Origin: Caulobacterales bacterium 32-69-10
GTDB taxonomy: Bacteria; Pseudomonadota; Alphaproteobacteria; Caulobacterales; Caulobacteraceae
DNA: 64,000 nt
Reading direction: 5' to 3'
NCBI GenBank assembly: GCA_002280485.1
Contig: NCED01000005.1
Coordinates: 1 to 64,000, forward strand
Made by a program: the position numbers and the translations under genes. Numbering within the stretch: the stretch's first letter is position 1; each line of letters starts with the position of its first letter. Of the stretch, positions 18,685 to 27,461 are shown one piece after another. A model generated the notes under the pieces. It did not search any database and was not told the DNA's origin. It saw only the letters and a program-made list of their open reading frames with translations.

Positions 18685-19941
18685 CTAGGCGCGCCGGCGA
18701 CCGAGGGCGCCGTGCATGAAGTCGGCCGGCGGGGTGGTTTCAGCCAGCACATCGTCGCGGATGGCGCGAGGCTCGCCGAACAGGTGGCCCTGGCCATAGG
18801 CGATGTCGAGCTCCAGCACGTCGATCACCTGACGCTCGGCCTCGATCTTCTCGGCCACGACCTCGACGCCGTAGCGGCGGGTCAGGGACGAGAAGTCCGC
18901 CGCCTGCAGGTCGCGCATGTTGCGCATGGCCATGCGGCCCTCGACCTCGAGCACCTGCGCCAGCAGGACCTCGGCCGAGACCTTGAGGAACTTGACGTCG
19001 GCGCGGTTGAGATCCTGGAAGTCGAGCTCCAGGTCGGTGACCTTGTCGATCGAGAAGCGGAAGCCGAGGTCGGACAGCTTGGCCATGTTGCGGGCCTCGA
19101 CCCCGCCACGCTCCTCGAACGCCGCCTGGCCGAGTTCGAAGATCAAGGCGCCGGACAGGTCGCGGTTCTGGGACAGGAATTCAAGGAACTGCGGGAAGAA
19201 GCTCTCGTCGCCCAGGCTGGCCAGCGAGATGTTGCAGAAGATGCCGATCTTGCGGTCCTGCTTGGCGAGGCGCCGGACGATCTGCACGCAGCGGAACAGC
19301 AGCAGGTTGTCGATGGCCGGGACGAGGCCCTCCGGCTCGGCCACCGCCAGATATTCGGCGGGCATCAGGATGCGGCCCGTCTCGTCGCGCAGACGCGAGA
19401 AGCTCTCGTAGAACACGGTGCGCCGCTGGGGCAGGCTGACCACCGGCTGGAGATAGAGGTCGACCCGGCCATCGGCCAGCGCCTCGCGCACGGTGTGCAG
19501 CAGGGCGGCGCTCTGCCGGTCGCGGCGGTCGACGTGGGTGGCGCCGCCGGTCGGGCGGACGGCGAGGCGGCTCTCCAGGTCCTCGCCCATGCGCGAGACC
19601 AGGTCCTCCAGCATGCGGACCTCTGAGGCCAGTTCGGAGGTCGCGCTGGCGGCCTCCTCGTGCAGGCTGGCCGACAGGCCCTGCAAGCTGGCGTCGGTGG
19701 CCTCCAGCTGGTCGGCGAGGAGCTGGTGCGCCTGGCGGATCGCCTCGATCTCGCGGCGGAAGGCGGCGGCCTGGGCCGCGCGGGCGATCATGCCATGCAG
19801 GCCGAAGGTCAGGGCCAGGGTTCCGATCAGCACGCTCGACGCCACGGCCCAGCCGGCCCCCGCTCGCCAGAAAAGGGCGGCGACGGTCAGGGCGATCAGC
19901 AGATAGGCGCTGACCAGCAGCGCCGCGACAGCCTTCCGCAT
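18685..19941 (-). CDS. tipF: TipF-like c-di-GMP receptor with EAL-type domain
   Basis: 418 residues. Two N-terminal membrane segments (about 5-27 and 31-50) are followed by a coiled coil (about 60-125) and a degenerate EAL domain (about 145-400). This layout is that of Caulobacter TipF, a c-di-GMP receptor that marks the new pole for flagellar assembly. The EAL signature is ESFSRL, keeping the Glu but losing the rest. Other catalytic positions are also altered (SIDKVTDLELDF in place of DDFG), so it is probably a binder and not an active phosphodiesterase. Its place near ctrA and fliIJ supports the flagellar role. The name rests on architecture and recalled similarity. Confidence 0.8.
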   Translation of the reverse strand: MRKAVAALLVSAYLLIALTVAALFWRAGAGWAVASSVLIGTLALTFGLHGMIARAAQAAAFRREIEAIRQAHQLLADQLEATDASLQGLSASLHEEAASATSELASEVRMLEDLVSRMGEDLESRLAVRPTGGATHVDRRDRQSAALLHTVREALADGRVDLYLQPVVSLPQRRTVFYESFSRLRDETGRILMPAEYLAVAEPEGLVPAIDNLLLFRCVQIVRRLAKQDRKIGIFCNISLASLGDESFFPQFLEFLSQNRDLSGALIFELGQAAFEERGGVEARNMAKLSDLGFRFSIDKVTDLELDFQDLNRADVKFLKVSAEVLLAQVLEVEGRMAMRNMRDLQAADFSSLTRRYGVEVVAEKIEAERQVIDVLELDIAYGQGHLFGEPRAIRDDVLAETTPPADFMHGALGRRRA

Positions 19942-20068
19942 TGGGTTGGCGGGTCCTAAACCGGCTTCGAATCGTTGGCAGTATCGGCTAAGGCGCGGCC
20001 GGCGTCTCCTACGCCGTTCAGGTTGCGGCGTCGTAGCTGGGTACGGATTCCATTGGTGGAAAACGCGA

Positions 20069-20098
20069 AAGGGCGGCGAGGTCGCCCCCGCCGCCCTT
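20069..20098 (-). terminator. Rho-independent terminator of ctrA
   Basis: A perfect 10-bp stem (AAGGGCGGCG and its complement) with a 10-base loop, 26 bases after the ctrA stop. On the minus strand it is followed by TCGCGTTTTCC. Confidence 0.8.
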
Positions 20099-20123
20099 CC
20101 CGAAGTGTCTGCACCCTAGCGCC

Positions 20124-20819
20124 TTAGGCGGCGACGACGTTTTCCGACGGGTCGCGCAGCACATAGCCGCGGCCCCAGACGGTTTCGATGTAGTGCTTGC
20201 CGTGGGTGGCGGCGGCCAGCTTCTTGCGCAGCTTGCAGATGAAGACGTCGATGATCTTCAGCTCCGGCTCGTCCATGCCGCCGTAGAGGTGGTTGAGGAA
20301 CATCTCCTTAGTAAGGGTCGTGCCCTTACGCAGGGAGAGCAGCTCCAGCATCTGGTATTCCTTGCCGGTCAGGTGGACCCGGCTGCCGTTCACTTCGACG
20401 GTCTTGGCGTCGAGGTTGACGGTGATGTCCCCGGTCTTGATCACCGACTGGGCGTGACCCTTGGAGCGCCGGACCACCGCATGGATGCGGGCGACCAGTT
20501 CGTCCTTGTGGAAAGGCTTCGTCATGTAGTCATCGGCGCCGCCGCCGAACGACTTCACCTTGGTGTCGATCTCCGCCGTACCCGACAGGATCATGATCGG
20601 CGTGTTGATCTTGCCGACCCGCAGCTGGCGCAGCACGTCCAGGCCGGACATGTCGGGCAGGTTCAGGTCGAGAAGGATCAAGTCGTAATCATAGATCTTA
20701 CCGAGGTCGACGCCCTCCTCGCCGAGGTCCGTCGTATAGACGTTGAACCCCTCGGACTTGAGCATCAACTCGATGCTCTGAGCGGTGGCGCTGTCGTCCT
20801 CAATCAGCAAAACACGCAT
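20124..20819 (-). CDS. ctrA: Cell-cycle master regulator CtrA
   Basis: OmpR-family response regulator that represses the replication origin and activates flagellar, pili and division genes in swarmer and predivisional cells. At 231 residues it matches Caulobacter CtrA in length. The receiver has E7, D8, D9 and the phospho-acceptor D51 ([13 protein letters not shown]), with K at the TKPFHKDEL motif. Residues about 125-225 are the winged-helix DNA-binding domain ([18 protein letters not shown]...GRGYVLRD). The C-terminus ends VVAA, the ClpXP degron type. The ATG at 20819 is preceded by GGGAGGGG, a strong SD. The upstream region holds GANTC and TTAA elements expected for methylation control and autoregulation. 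Confidence 0.98.
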   Translation of the reverse strand: MRVLLIEDDSATAQSIELMLKSEGFNVYTTDLGEEGVDLGKIYDYDLILLDLNLPDMSGLDVLRQLRVGKINTPIMILSGTAEIDTKVKSFGGGADDYMTKPFHKDELVARIHAVVRRSKGHAQSVIKTGDITVNLDAKTVEVNGSRVHLTGKEYQMLELLSLRKGTTLTKEMFLNHLYGGMDEPELKIIDVFICKLRKKLAAATHGKHYIETVWGRGYVLRDPSENVVAA

Positions 20820-20877
20820 CAGCCCCTCCCGGCCTCGCGAAAAATGTCGCGGGCGCGAACCACCGCCCAAGAGAACG

Positions 20878-21018
20878 GAATCCCCGGCTCTCTCCCGACG
20901 ACGTTAGGCGCCGAGTACTTAAGAGTGGTTAATCCTGAACGGCAGTTTCACGAATCGTAGGACGATTTGGAGTCGCGTCGCAAGCGTCGGCGTTAAGGAT
21001 ATGGAATCAGGGGGATTC
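20878..21018. promoter_or_regulatory. Cluster of five GANTC (CcrM) sites upstream of ctrA
   Basis: GANTC sites at 20878-20882, 20952-20956, 20970-20974, 21004-21008 and 21014-21018, all within 141 bp. In Caulobacter the methylation state of a GANTC in the ctrA promoter controls its timing; the number here is high. The 304-bp gap 20820-21123 has no gene. Confidence 0.75.
20919..20932. promoter_or_regulatory. Possible CtrA box, TTAA-N6-TTAA
   Basis: Two TTAA half-sites separated by 6 bases. The CtrA consensus is TTAA-N7-TTAA; the second half reads GTGGTTAA, near the reverse of TTAACCAT. It lies about 100 bp upstream of the ctrA start and could serve autoregulation. Confidence 0.5.
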
Positions 21019-21091
21019 GCGGTCTTCGCCTCGTCTGGGCGGCGCGGGCCCCGGGGCGGCTTCCTTACCCTAGGACGGCCGAGCTTCACTC

Positions 21092-21099
21092 ATGGTTAA
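21092..21099. promoter_or_regulatory. CtrA half-site before fliI
   Basis: ATGGTTAA is the exact reverse complement of TTAACCAT, the CtrA half-site. It lies 25-32 bp before the fliI start, as expected for an early flagellar gene under CtrA. Confidence 0.5.
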
Positions 21100-21123
21100 A
21101 GCCCGTTCGCCATTGTGGCGGCC

Positions 21124-22461
21124 ATGCAGAATCTGATCGCCGCTGTCGAGCGTACGGACCCGCTCACCGTCTCGGGACGCGTGGCCGCCGTGAACGGCCT
21201 GCTGATCGAGGCGCGCGGCGGCCTGACCCGCCTGCCCATCGGGGCGCGGGCCGACATTATCAGGCCGCGGGAAAAGCCGTTGCCGGTTGAGGTGGTGGGC
21301 TTTCGCGATACCCGGGCCCTGATGATGCCGTTCGGGCCGGTCGAGGGCGTCGCCCCCGGCGCCGAGATCCGCATCGCCCCGGAAGGCTCGGCCGTGCGCC
21401 CGACCCTGGCCTGGCGCGGCCGGGTCATCGACGCCTTCGGCGAGCCCATCGACGGCAAGGGCCCCTTGCCGCAGGGACCGGTCGGCTATCCCCTGCGCAG
21501 CGCGCCGCCGGCGGCCCACGCTCGGGGCCGGGTCGGGGCGCGGCTGGACCTGGGCGTCCGCTCGATGGATGTGTTCACCACCTGCTGCCGCGGCCAGCGC
21601 CTCGGCGTCTTCGCCGGCTCGGGCGTCGGCAAGTCGGTGCTGCTCTCCATGCTGGCCCGCAACGCGGACTGCGACGCGGTGGTGGTCGGGCTGATCGGCG
21701 AGCGGGGCCGGGAGGTCCGCGAGTTCATCGAGGAGACCCTGGGCGAGGAGGGCCTGGCCCGCGCCATCGTGGTGGTCGCCACCTCCGACGAGCCGGCGCT
21801 GAAGCGCCGCCAGGCCGCGTTCCTGACCCTGGCCATCGCCGAGTACCTGCGCGACCAGGACCAGGAGGTCCTGCTGCTGATGGACAGCGTCACCCGCTTC
21901 GCCATGGCCCAGCGCGAGATCGGCCTGGCGGCGGGCGAGCCGCCGACGACCAAGGGCTATACCCCTACCGTCTTCACCGAACTGCCCAAACTGCTGGAGC
22001 GGGCCGGCCCGGGGCCGATCCGCCCCGACGGCACCCAGGCCGGGCCGATCACCGCCCTGTTCACGGTTCTCGTCGATGGGGATGACCACAACGAACCCAT
22101 CGCCGATGCGGTGCGCGGCATTCTCGACGGCCATATCGTCATGGAGCGGGCCATCGCCGAGCGCGGCCGCTTCCCGGCCATCAACATCCTGAAGTCCATC
22201 AGCCGGACCATGCCGGCCTGCCAGACCCCGCCGGAGCGCGACATCACCCGCACCGCCCGGCAGGCCCTGTCGGCCTACGCCAACATGGAGGAGCTGATCC
22301 GCATCGGCGCCTACCGCGCCGGCTCCGACCCGCAGACCGACCGGGCGATCCGGCTCAACCCGGAGCTGGAGGCCTTCCTGCGCCAGGACCGGGACGACGC
22401 GACCCCGCTGGCCGAATCCTTCGCCCGGCTCGAAGCCATCCTTGAAAGCGACGCTGCATGA
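21124..22461 (+). CDS. fliI: Flagellar export ATPase FliI
   Basis: Hexameric ATPase at the base of the flagellar type III export gate. 445 residues from ATG 21124; GTG 21115 is also possible. The P-loop is GSGVGKS (about residue 165), followed by [13 protein letters not shown] and [25 protein letters not shown], the diagnostic FliI/YscN motifs. It is the first gene of a fliI-fliJ operon divergent from ctrA and probably activated by CtrA through the TTAACCAT half-site upstream. It overlaps fliJ by ATGA. Confidence 0.97.
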   Translation: MQNLIAAVERTDPLTVSGRVAAVNGLLIEARGGLTRLPIGARADIIRPREKPLPVEVVGFRDTRALMMPFGPVEGVAPGAEIRIAPEGSAVRPTLAWRGRVIDAFGEPIDGKGPLPQGPVGYPLRSAPPAAHARGRVGARLDLGVRSMDVFTTCCRGQRLGVFAGSGVGKSVLLSMLARNADCDAVVVGLIGERGREVREFIEETLGEEGLARAIVVVATSDEPALKRRQAAFLTLAIAEYLRDQDQEVLLLMDSVTRFAMAQREIGLAAGEPPTTKGYTPTVFTELPKLLERAGPGPIRPDGTQAGPITALFTVLVDGDDHNEPIADAVRGILDGHIVMERAIAERGRFPAINILKSISRTMPACQTPPERDITRTARQALSAYANMEELIRIGAYRAGSDPQTDRAIRLNPELEAFLRQDRDDATPLAESFARLEAILESDAA

Positions 22462-22871
22462 AGTGGACCGGCTCGCTCATCCGCATCGCCGAGCACGAGA
22501 TCGAAGCCCTGAGGCGCCGCATCGGCGAGATCGCCGGCCGCCGGGCCGAAAAGCAGGACGAGCTGGTGCGCCTGGCCCAGGAGGCGATCACCGAGGCCGC
22601 CTTCTCACACGGCGACGCCGACGCCGGCTGGTACCTGATCGGGTTCCGCGAGGGCTGGAAACAGCGCAAGGCCCGGGTCATGGCCGAGCTGGCCGCGATC
22701 GAGATGGAGGAGCAGGGCGCCCGCGACGCCCTGATCCAGGCCTACGAAGACCTGAAGAAGGTCGAGCACGTGGCCGAGGCCGCCCGGATCGTCGAGGTCA
22801 AGGAAGCGGCCCGCCGCGAGACGGCGGTGCTGGACGAGATGGCCCAGCGGCAGAGCCGGCGGGCCGGCTAA
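22458..22871 (+). CDS. fliJ: Flagellar export protein FliJ
   Basis: The 137-residue all-helical protein is predicted to form an antiparallel coiled coil. FliJ is the central stalk that inserts into the FliI ring and links it to the export gate. Evidence is mostly context (ATGA overlap with fliI) with matching length and charged heptad composition ([21 protein letters not shown] near the N-terminus; an EE/RR-rich C-terminal helix). Sequence conservation in this family is low. Confidence 0.9.
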   Translation: MKWTGSLIRIAEHEIEALRRRIGEIAGRRAEKQDELVRLAQEAITEAAFSHGDADAGWYLIGFREGWKQRKARVMAELAAIEMEEQGARDALIQAYEDLKKVEHVAEAARIVEVKEAARRETAVLDEMAQRQSRRAG

Positions 22872-22876
22872 CCGCG

Positions 22877-23254
22877 TTAGCCGCCCGGAGGACGAAGGCG
22901 GGCGGCGCGGCGCTCTTGCGCGACGCGCAGAAGGTGCAGGTCGTCGGCGATGCGGAAGACCGCCATGTAGAACTCGCAGGCGCCGCGCCACAGCAAGGCC
23001 ATGGCGCCGATGACCAGGAAGCCGGCGACCAGCACCGGGATCGCGAGGACCGTGCCCTCGATGGAGCCGCCCCGGATCGCCACGCCCACTGCGGCGCCGA
23101 CGACGGTGAAGCCGCCAAGGGCGATGAGGCCGAGCCCGCACCAGTAGATCAGGTGAATGACCGGGCCGGTCATCAGCCGGTCGAAGGTGAGCATGTCCCA
23201 GAAGAGGCTGCTGCGGCCGCCGGCCTGGCGGGGCGTAGGTTTGGGCGCTCGCAT
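22877..23254 (-). CDS. DUF4282-type membrane protein
   Basis: 125 residues with two membrane segments (about 30-52 and 68-90). A conserved-looking N-terminal SSLFWDMLTFDRLMTGPVIHLIYWCGLGLIAL matches the DUF4282 pattern as I recall it. A C-terminal basic cytoplasmic helix follows (EFYMAVFRIADDLHLLRVAQE). The start at ATG 23254 is chosen because the domain begins soon after it. It is convergent with fliJ with only 5 bp between stops. Function is unknown. Confidence 0.8.
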   Translation of the reverse strand: MRAPKPTPRQAGGRSSLFWDMLTFDRLMTGPVIHLIYWCGLGLIALGGFTVVGAAVGVAIRGGSIEGTVLAIPVLVAGFLVIGAMALLWRGACEFYMAVFRIADDLHLLRVAQERRAARLRPPGG

Positions 23255-23312
23255 AATCCGCCTGTCTCGTTCCGCCCCCAGGTACCCGCCGAGAGCCGCT
23301 CCCGTCTGGCTA

Positions 23313-23675
23313 TCAGCGCGGGGAGCGCCGCGCAATCCGTCCCGAAACGAGCCGTTGGCCCCACGCGCCTGCAAGCCCCCCCACCGCGCTCGCGGCGCCG
23401 CCGAACAGGACAAGCATCCACGGCACGTCGCCGAGCAGGGCCGAGACCGCGATGCCGATCACCGCGCAGATCGCGCCGGCGGCCGCCCCGCCGAGCAGGC
23501 CCGGCCCGGCCGCGGCCTTGCGGGCGTAGATCACCCCCGCCGCCGCGGACAGCGCCACCCCGCCGAGGGCGAAGAGGTTGTCGGCGATCCAGGGGATGAA
23601 ATGGCCGGCGACGACCATGGCCACCTGGGCGATGGTCCCGGTTACGCTAGCGACAAGCAGAGCCTTGCGATCCAT
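23313..23675 (-). CDS. Small four-helix membrane protein, hypothetical
   Basis: 120 residues with four hydrophobic segments. The Gly/Ala-rich pattern (GLLGGAAAGAICAVIGIAVSALLGD) suggests tightly packed membrane helices. No family is recognised. It is on the same strand as the DUF4282 gene, 58 bp upstream, so they may be co-transcribed, and is divergent from trxB. Both could belong to one envelope function, but nothing in the sequence says which. Confidence 0.65.
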   Translation of the reverse strand: MDRKALLVASVTGTIAQVAMVVAGHFIPWIADNLFALGGVALSAAAGVIYARKAAAGPGLLGGAAAGAICAVIGIAVSALLGDVPWMLVLFGGAASAVGGLAGAWGQRLVSGRIARRSPR

Positions 23676-23746
23676 CCCCGTCCCCCGTTCGCTCTGGGAG
23701 GAATCTCGCCTACATAAAGGGCCGTTCGTCCAGAAGAGACCGTCAC

Positions 23747-24748
23747 ATGTCTGAGCCCCGCAACGTCCGTGTCGCCATTATAGGCTCCGGTCCGGCCGGC
23801 TACACCGCCGCCATCTACGCCGCCCGCGCCCTGCTGGAGCCGGTGCTGATCTCGGGCATCCAGCCCGGCGGGCAGCTGACCATCACCACCGATGTGGAGA
23901 ACTATCCGGGCTTCGCGGAGGTGATCCAAGGGCCGTGGCTGATGGACCAGATGAAGGCCCAGGCCGAGCACGTCGGGACCGAGTTCGTGAACGACAGCGT
24001 CGTATCAGCCGATCTGTCGAGCCGGCCGTTCCGTCTCGTCTGCGATTCGGGCGACGTCTATCTGGCCGAGACGGTGATCATCTCGACCGGCGCCCAGGCC
24101 AAGTGGCTGGGACTGGACAGCGAGCAGAAGTACCGCGGCTTCGGGGTCTCGGCCTGCGCCACCTGCGACGGCTTCTTCTACCGGGGCAAGGTCGTCGCCG
24201 TCGTCGGCGGGGGCAACACCGCCGTCGAGGAGGCCCTGTTCCTGACCAGCTTCGCGTCGAAGGTGGTCCTGGTCCACCGCCGCGACGAGCTGCGGTCGGA
24301 AAAGATCCTGCAGGAGCGCCTGCTCGCCCACCCCAAGGTTGAGGTGGTGTGGAACACGGCGGTCGAGGAGGTGCTCGGCCAGGACAGCCCCTCGGGCGTG
24401 ACCGGGGTGCGGCTGAAGAACATCAAGAGCGGCGAGACCTCGGAGCTGACCGTCGACGGCCTGTTCATCGCCATCGGCCACGCCCCGGCCTCGGAGCTGT
24501 TCAAGGGGCAGCTCGAGACCGACTCCGGCGGCTACCTGCTGGTCAAGCCGGGCACGGCCACGACCGCCATCCCGGGCGTCTTCGCGGCCGGCGACGTTTG
24601 CGACGCCATCTACCGCCAGGCGGTGACGGCGGCGGGCATGGGCTGCATGGCCGCCCTGGAAGCCGCCCGGTTCCTGGCCGAAGAGGACCACCGGCGCGCC
24701 CACCACCCGATCAGCCACGCCGAGGCGGAGAAGATCGGGGTCTGGTAG
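23747..24748 (+). CDS. trxB: Thioredoxin reductase TrxB
   Basis: FAD-dependent NADPH reductase of thioredoxin in the cytoplasm. At 333 residues it has the usual length. An N-terminal FAD-binding GSGPAGYTAAIYAAR (about residues 12-26) is followed by the redox-active CATCDG (about 141-146). The NADPH-binding GGGNTAVEEA and a C-terminal FAD motif, GVFAAGDVCD, follow. The central VHRRDELRSEK is the NADPH phosphate-binding signature. Ends 6 bp from the convergent acyltransferase gene. Confidence 0.97.
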   Translation: MSEPRNVRVAIIGSGPAGYTAAIYAARALLEPVLISGIQPGGQLTITTDVENYPGFAEVIQGPWLMDQMKAQAEHVGTEFVNDSVVSADLSSRPFRLVCDSGDVYLAETVIISTGAQAKWLGLDSEQKYRGFGVSACATCDGFFYRGKVVAVVGGGNTAVEEALFLTSFASKVVLVHRRDELRSEKILQERLLAHPKVEVVWNTAVEEVLGQDSPSGVTGVRLKNIKSGETSELTVDGLFIAIGHAPASELFKGQLETDSGGYLLVKPGTATTAIPGVFAAGDVCDAIYRQAVTAAGMGCMAALEAARFLAEEDHRRAHHPISHAEAEKIGVW

Positions 24749-24754
24749 GCCCTG

Positions 24755-25867
24755 TCAGGGCTGCTGAGCCGCGGCCTGTCCGGCCGGGCTCGGCGCTGTC
24801 CCGGTGCGGAGCCGCTGGCCCAGCCAGCGTCGGACCGGCTCGTCGAAGAGCTTCAGCATCACCCAGGCGGCCGCCAGGGCGACGCCCAACTCCAGCAGTG
24901 CGAAGAGCTTGGGCGGTATCCGGCCGTCCAGCGCGGCCGCCTGCGCCAGGCCCTGGCACCAGACCAGCACCGGAATCTGCACGACGTAGAGTGGGTAGGA
25001 CAGGTCGCCCAGAACCTTGCAGGCCGCGGCGCCCTGCCGGCCGGCGTAGAGCGCGCCCGTCCAGACCACGGCGGGCAGGACGAGGAAAACGCAGAATAGA
25101 TCGAATATGGGGTCGTACCCGCGCCCATTCGGGACCGCGAACAGGGCGACCAGGAGGGCCCCGAGGGCGAGCGGGGCCATGGCGGCGGCGGGCCTGACCT
25201 CCCGGCGAAAGAGGCGGAACATCAGCACGCCGGCGAAGAAGCCGAAGCCGCACCGGGGCGCGCCCCACCAGAAGCTGTCGCGGGTGGCGCCGACGTCGAG
25301 GCCGGAACGCGCGAAGGCCGCGACGACCAGGGCGGCGGCGAAGACCCCGACGATGACGACGAGGACCCGGGTGGTCATGACCCGCCGGAAGGCCGCATAG
25401 GCGAGGTTCGCCGCCAGCTCCATCGCCAGGGACCACATGGCCAGGTTCAATGGATAGGCGTACTCGCCGGTCCCGCCCAGGGTCGGGAGCGCCAGGGCGT
25501 TCGTCAGGGCCATCTGGGCGATCTGGCCGGGGCTGTCCCCGTGCGGCGACAGCCGTTCGCGCAGGATCAGGTAGGCGGCGGCCACCAGGGTCGCCGCCAG
25601 GACCATCGGGTAGAGCCGCACGAGGCGCAGCCGGGCGAAGGCCCACACCCCGAGCCCCCGGCTGAGGCGGTGGTCGTAGGCGTAGGCTATGACGAAGCCG
25701 CTGAGCAGGAAGAAGAAGTCCACCGCCAGATAGGCGTGGGGCAGGACCCCGCCCGGATCGAGGATGCGGCCGCGGTGCAGGATCAGCACCGACAGGGCCG
25801 CGACGCCGCGAAGGCCGTCCAGCGCCAGGAAGTGACCGTGGCGTGCGGAGGGGGGGACGGCTGTCAC
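24755..25867 (-). CDS. Acyltransferase 3 family membrane protein
   Basis: Ten-helix membrane O-acyltransferase of 370 residues (OafA/YrhL-like) that typically transfers acetyl or succinyl groups to exported sugars or lipids. The N-terminal signature is FLALDGLRGVAALSVLILHRG (His about 31), followed by LAVDFFFLLSGFVIAYAY and RLRLVRLYP, all diagnostic for PF01757. The C-terminal end has LGDLSYPLYVVQIP. The start is GTG 25867 (VTAVPPSARHGH); no ATG lies between the preceding stop and the domain. No glycan cluster surrounds it, so the acceptor is unknown. Confidence 0.9.
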   Translation of the reverse strand: MTAVPPSARHGHFLALDGLRGVAALSVLILHRGRILDPGGVLPHAYLAVDFFFLLSGFVIAYAYDHRLSRGLGVWAFARLRLVRLYPMVLAATLVAAAYLILRERLSPHGDSPGQIAQMALTNALALPTLGGTGEYAYPLNLAMWSLAMELAANLAYAAFRRVMTTRVLVVIVGVFAAALVVAAFARSGLDVGATRDSFWWGAPRCGFGFFAGVLMFRLFRREVRPAAAMAPLALGALLVALFAVPNGRGYDPIFDLFCVFLVLPAVVWTGALYAGRQGAAACKVLGDLSYPLYVVQIPVLVWCQGLAQAAALDGRIPPKLFALLELGVALAAAWVMLKLFDEPVRRWLGQRLRTGTAPSPAGQAAAQQP

Positions 25868-25968
25868 GACAAGAGACCCAAGGGAGCGCCCTTTGCTGCG
25901 GACTGGGCCTTGAGCCTGCCAAGATCCCTTTAAGGTCAGGTTTAACCGCAGGTTGTGGTGGTGGGCGC

Positions 25969-26322
25969 CTAGAGCAGGGCTTGCAGTTTCTCCACCGGCC
26001 GGGCCAGGACGGCGCCCCTGGCGGTTTCGACGATCGGGCGTTCGACGAGCACCGGGTCGGCGACCATGGCCTCGATGATGCTGTCGTCGGATGCGCCGGG
26101 CGCGGTCAGGCCCAGGGCCTGCGCCTGGGTGTTGCGGGTGCGCAGGGCGGCCTGAGGCGTCACGCCCATCTTGGCGAACAGGGCCTCGAGCTGCGGCTTG
26201 GTCCAGCCGGTCTTCAGGTACTCGACGACCTTGGGCTGGCGGCCCGCCGCGCGGATCGCCTCCAGCGCCTTGCGCGAGGTGCTGCACCCGGGGTTGTGGA
26301 AGATGACGACGTCGTCGGCCAT
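25969..26322 (-). CDS. arsC: Arsenate reductase family protein (ArsC/Spx fold)
   Basis: 117-residue glutaredoxin-like protein. The redox motif is GCSTSRKAL with the single active Cys at about residue 13 in the HNPGCST context typical of glutaredoxin-dependent arsenate reductases. A C-terminal segment RPIVETARGAVLARPVEKLQ includes the Arg residues that bind oxyanion in ArsC. No other ars genes are near, so a housekeeping role (YffB-like) is possible. It is divergent from the lauroyl-transferase-like gene. Confidence 0.87.
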   Translation of the reverse strand: MADDVVIFHNPGCSTSRKALEAIRAAGRQPKVVEYLKTGWTKPQLEALFAKMGVTPQAALRTRNTQAQALGLTAPGASDDSIIEAMVADPVLVERPIVETARGAVLARPVEKLQALL

Positions 26323-26400
26323 GGCTTGCTCCCTTGTCGGTATCGCCTCTTAAGGCCGCCCGCGTTGCGTGGCGAGCATCCGCCGACGTAAAGCTCGGGC

Positions 26401-27324
26401 ATGAGCAACCGGCCCACCGCCCTGCGCGACCTGACCTGGCGGATCGAAGCGGCCGCCTTCGATCTGGCCAGTTCGGCCCTGCGCCTGCTGCCGGTGGACT
26501 GGGCGTCCGGCCTGGGTGCGGCCCTGTTCGGCCGGCTGGGCCCGCTGACCGGTTCGCACCGCATCGCCGAGCGCAATATCCGCATCGCCTTCCCCGAGAT
26601 GACGGACGCGGAGCGTCAGCGGCTGCTGGCCGAGCAGTGGTCCAACCTCGGCCGGTCCTTCTTCGAGTTCCCGATGAGCGAGCGGCTGACCCGGGCGTCC
26701 GGCCGGGTCGAGGTCGAAGGCTTCGACCGGCTGCAGCAGATCGCCCGCGAAGGCAGGGCGACGGTGTTCGTCTCCGGCCACTTCTCCAACTGGGAGGTGA
26801 TGCCGATCATCATCCTGGAGGCGGGGGTGGTCTGCCAGATCACCTATCGGGCGGCCAACAACCCCTATGTCGACGCCAGCATCAAGAAGCGGCGCGCCCG
26901 CTACGGGGTGAGGCTGTTCGCGCCCAAGGGCGAGGAGGGGGCCCGCGAGCTGCTGGTGGCGCTGGGCCGAGGCGAGTCGGTGGCCCTGATGAACGACCAG
27001 AAGTTCAACGGCGGGTTGGAGGCGCCCTTCTTCGGCCGCCCGGTCCACACCGCCAGCGGGCCCACCCGTCTGGCCCTGCGCTTCGGGGCCGCCCTGCAGC
27101 CGGTCTCGGTGCAGCGGACCAGGGGCGCGCGCTTCAAGGTCGTGGTGCACGACCCGATCCCGCTCGAGAACACCGGCGATCGGGCCCGCGACCTGCAGGC
27201 CGGGGTCGAGAAGGTCAACGCCTTCGTCGAGGCGCATGTGCGCCAGCGGCCGGCGGAATGGTTCTGGGTGCACAAGCGCTGGCCGCACACGGCCTACGCG
27301 GAGCTGGACGAGAAGGGCGGCTGA
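26401..27324 (+). CDS. Lipid A biosynthesis acyltransferase (LpxL/HtrB family)
   Basis: 307-residue inner-membrane-associated enzyme that adds a secondary acyl chain to lipid A. The catalytic HX4E motif is SGHFSNWEV (about residue 125). A further family motif is ALMNDQKFNGGLEAPFFGRP, binding the acyl donor, and WFWVHKRWP lies close to the C-terminus as in LpxL/LpxM. The N-terminus has only a weak hydrophobic segment. The specific paralogue cannot be told apart by eye. It is a single gene, followed by a family C repeat. Confidence 0.92.
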   Translation: MSNRPTALRDLTWRIEAAAFDLASSALRLLPVDWASGLGAALFGRLGPLTGSHRIAERNIRIAFPEMTDAERQRLLAEQWSNLGRSFFEFPMSERLTRASGRVEVEGFDRLQQIAREGRATVFVSGHFSNWEVMPIIILEAGVVCQITYRAANNPYVDASIKKRRARYGVRLFAPKGEEGARELLVALGRGESVALMNDQKFNGGLEAPFFGRPVHTASGPTRLALRFGAALQPVSVQRTRGARFKVVVHDPIPLENTGDRARDLQAGVEKVNAFVEAHVRQRPAEWFWVHKRWPHTAYAELDEKGG

Positions 27325-27327
27325 CGG

Positions 27328-27451
27328 CGTGCGTGCTTCGAGACGCGCAACTTCGTCGCGCTCCTCAGCATGACGAAGGTTGGTGCAGGCCGCCCCGCTC
27401 GTCATCCTGAGGAGCCCGAGGAACTCGGGCGTCTCGAAGGACGCAGGACAG
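27328..27451. repeat. Dispersed palindromic repeat, family C, copy 2
   Basis: Same inverted-pair structure as 15717-15851 (GTGCTTCGAGACGC ... CTCCTCAGCATGACGA, then CGTCATCCTGAGGAGCC ... GCGTCTCGAAGGACGCA). Lies between two convergent genes. Confidence 0.82.
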
Positions 27452-27461
27452 CGATGCAGTC

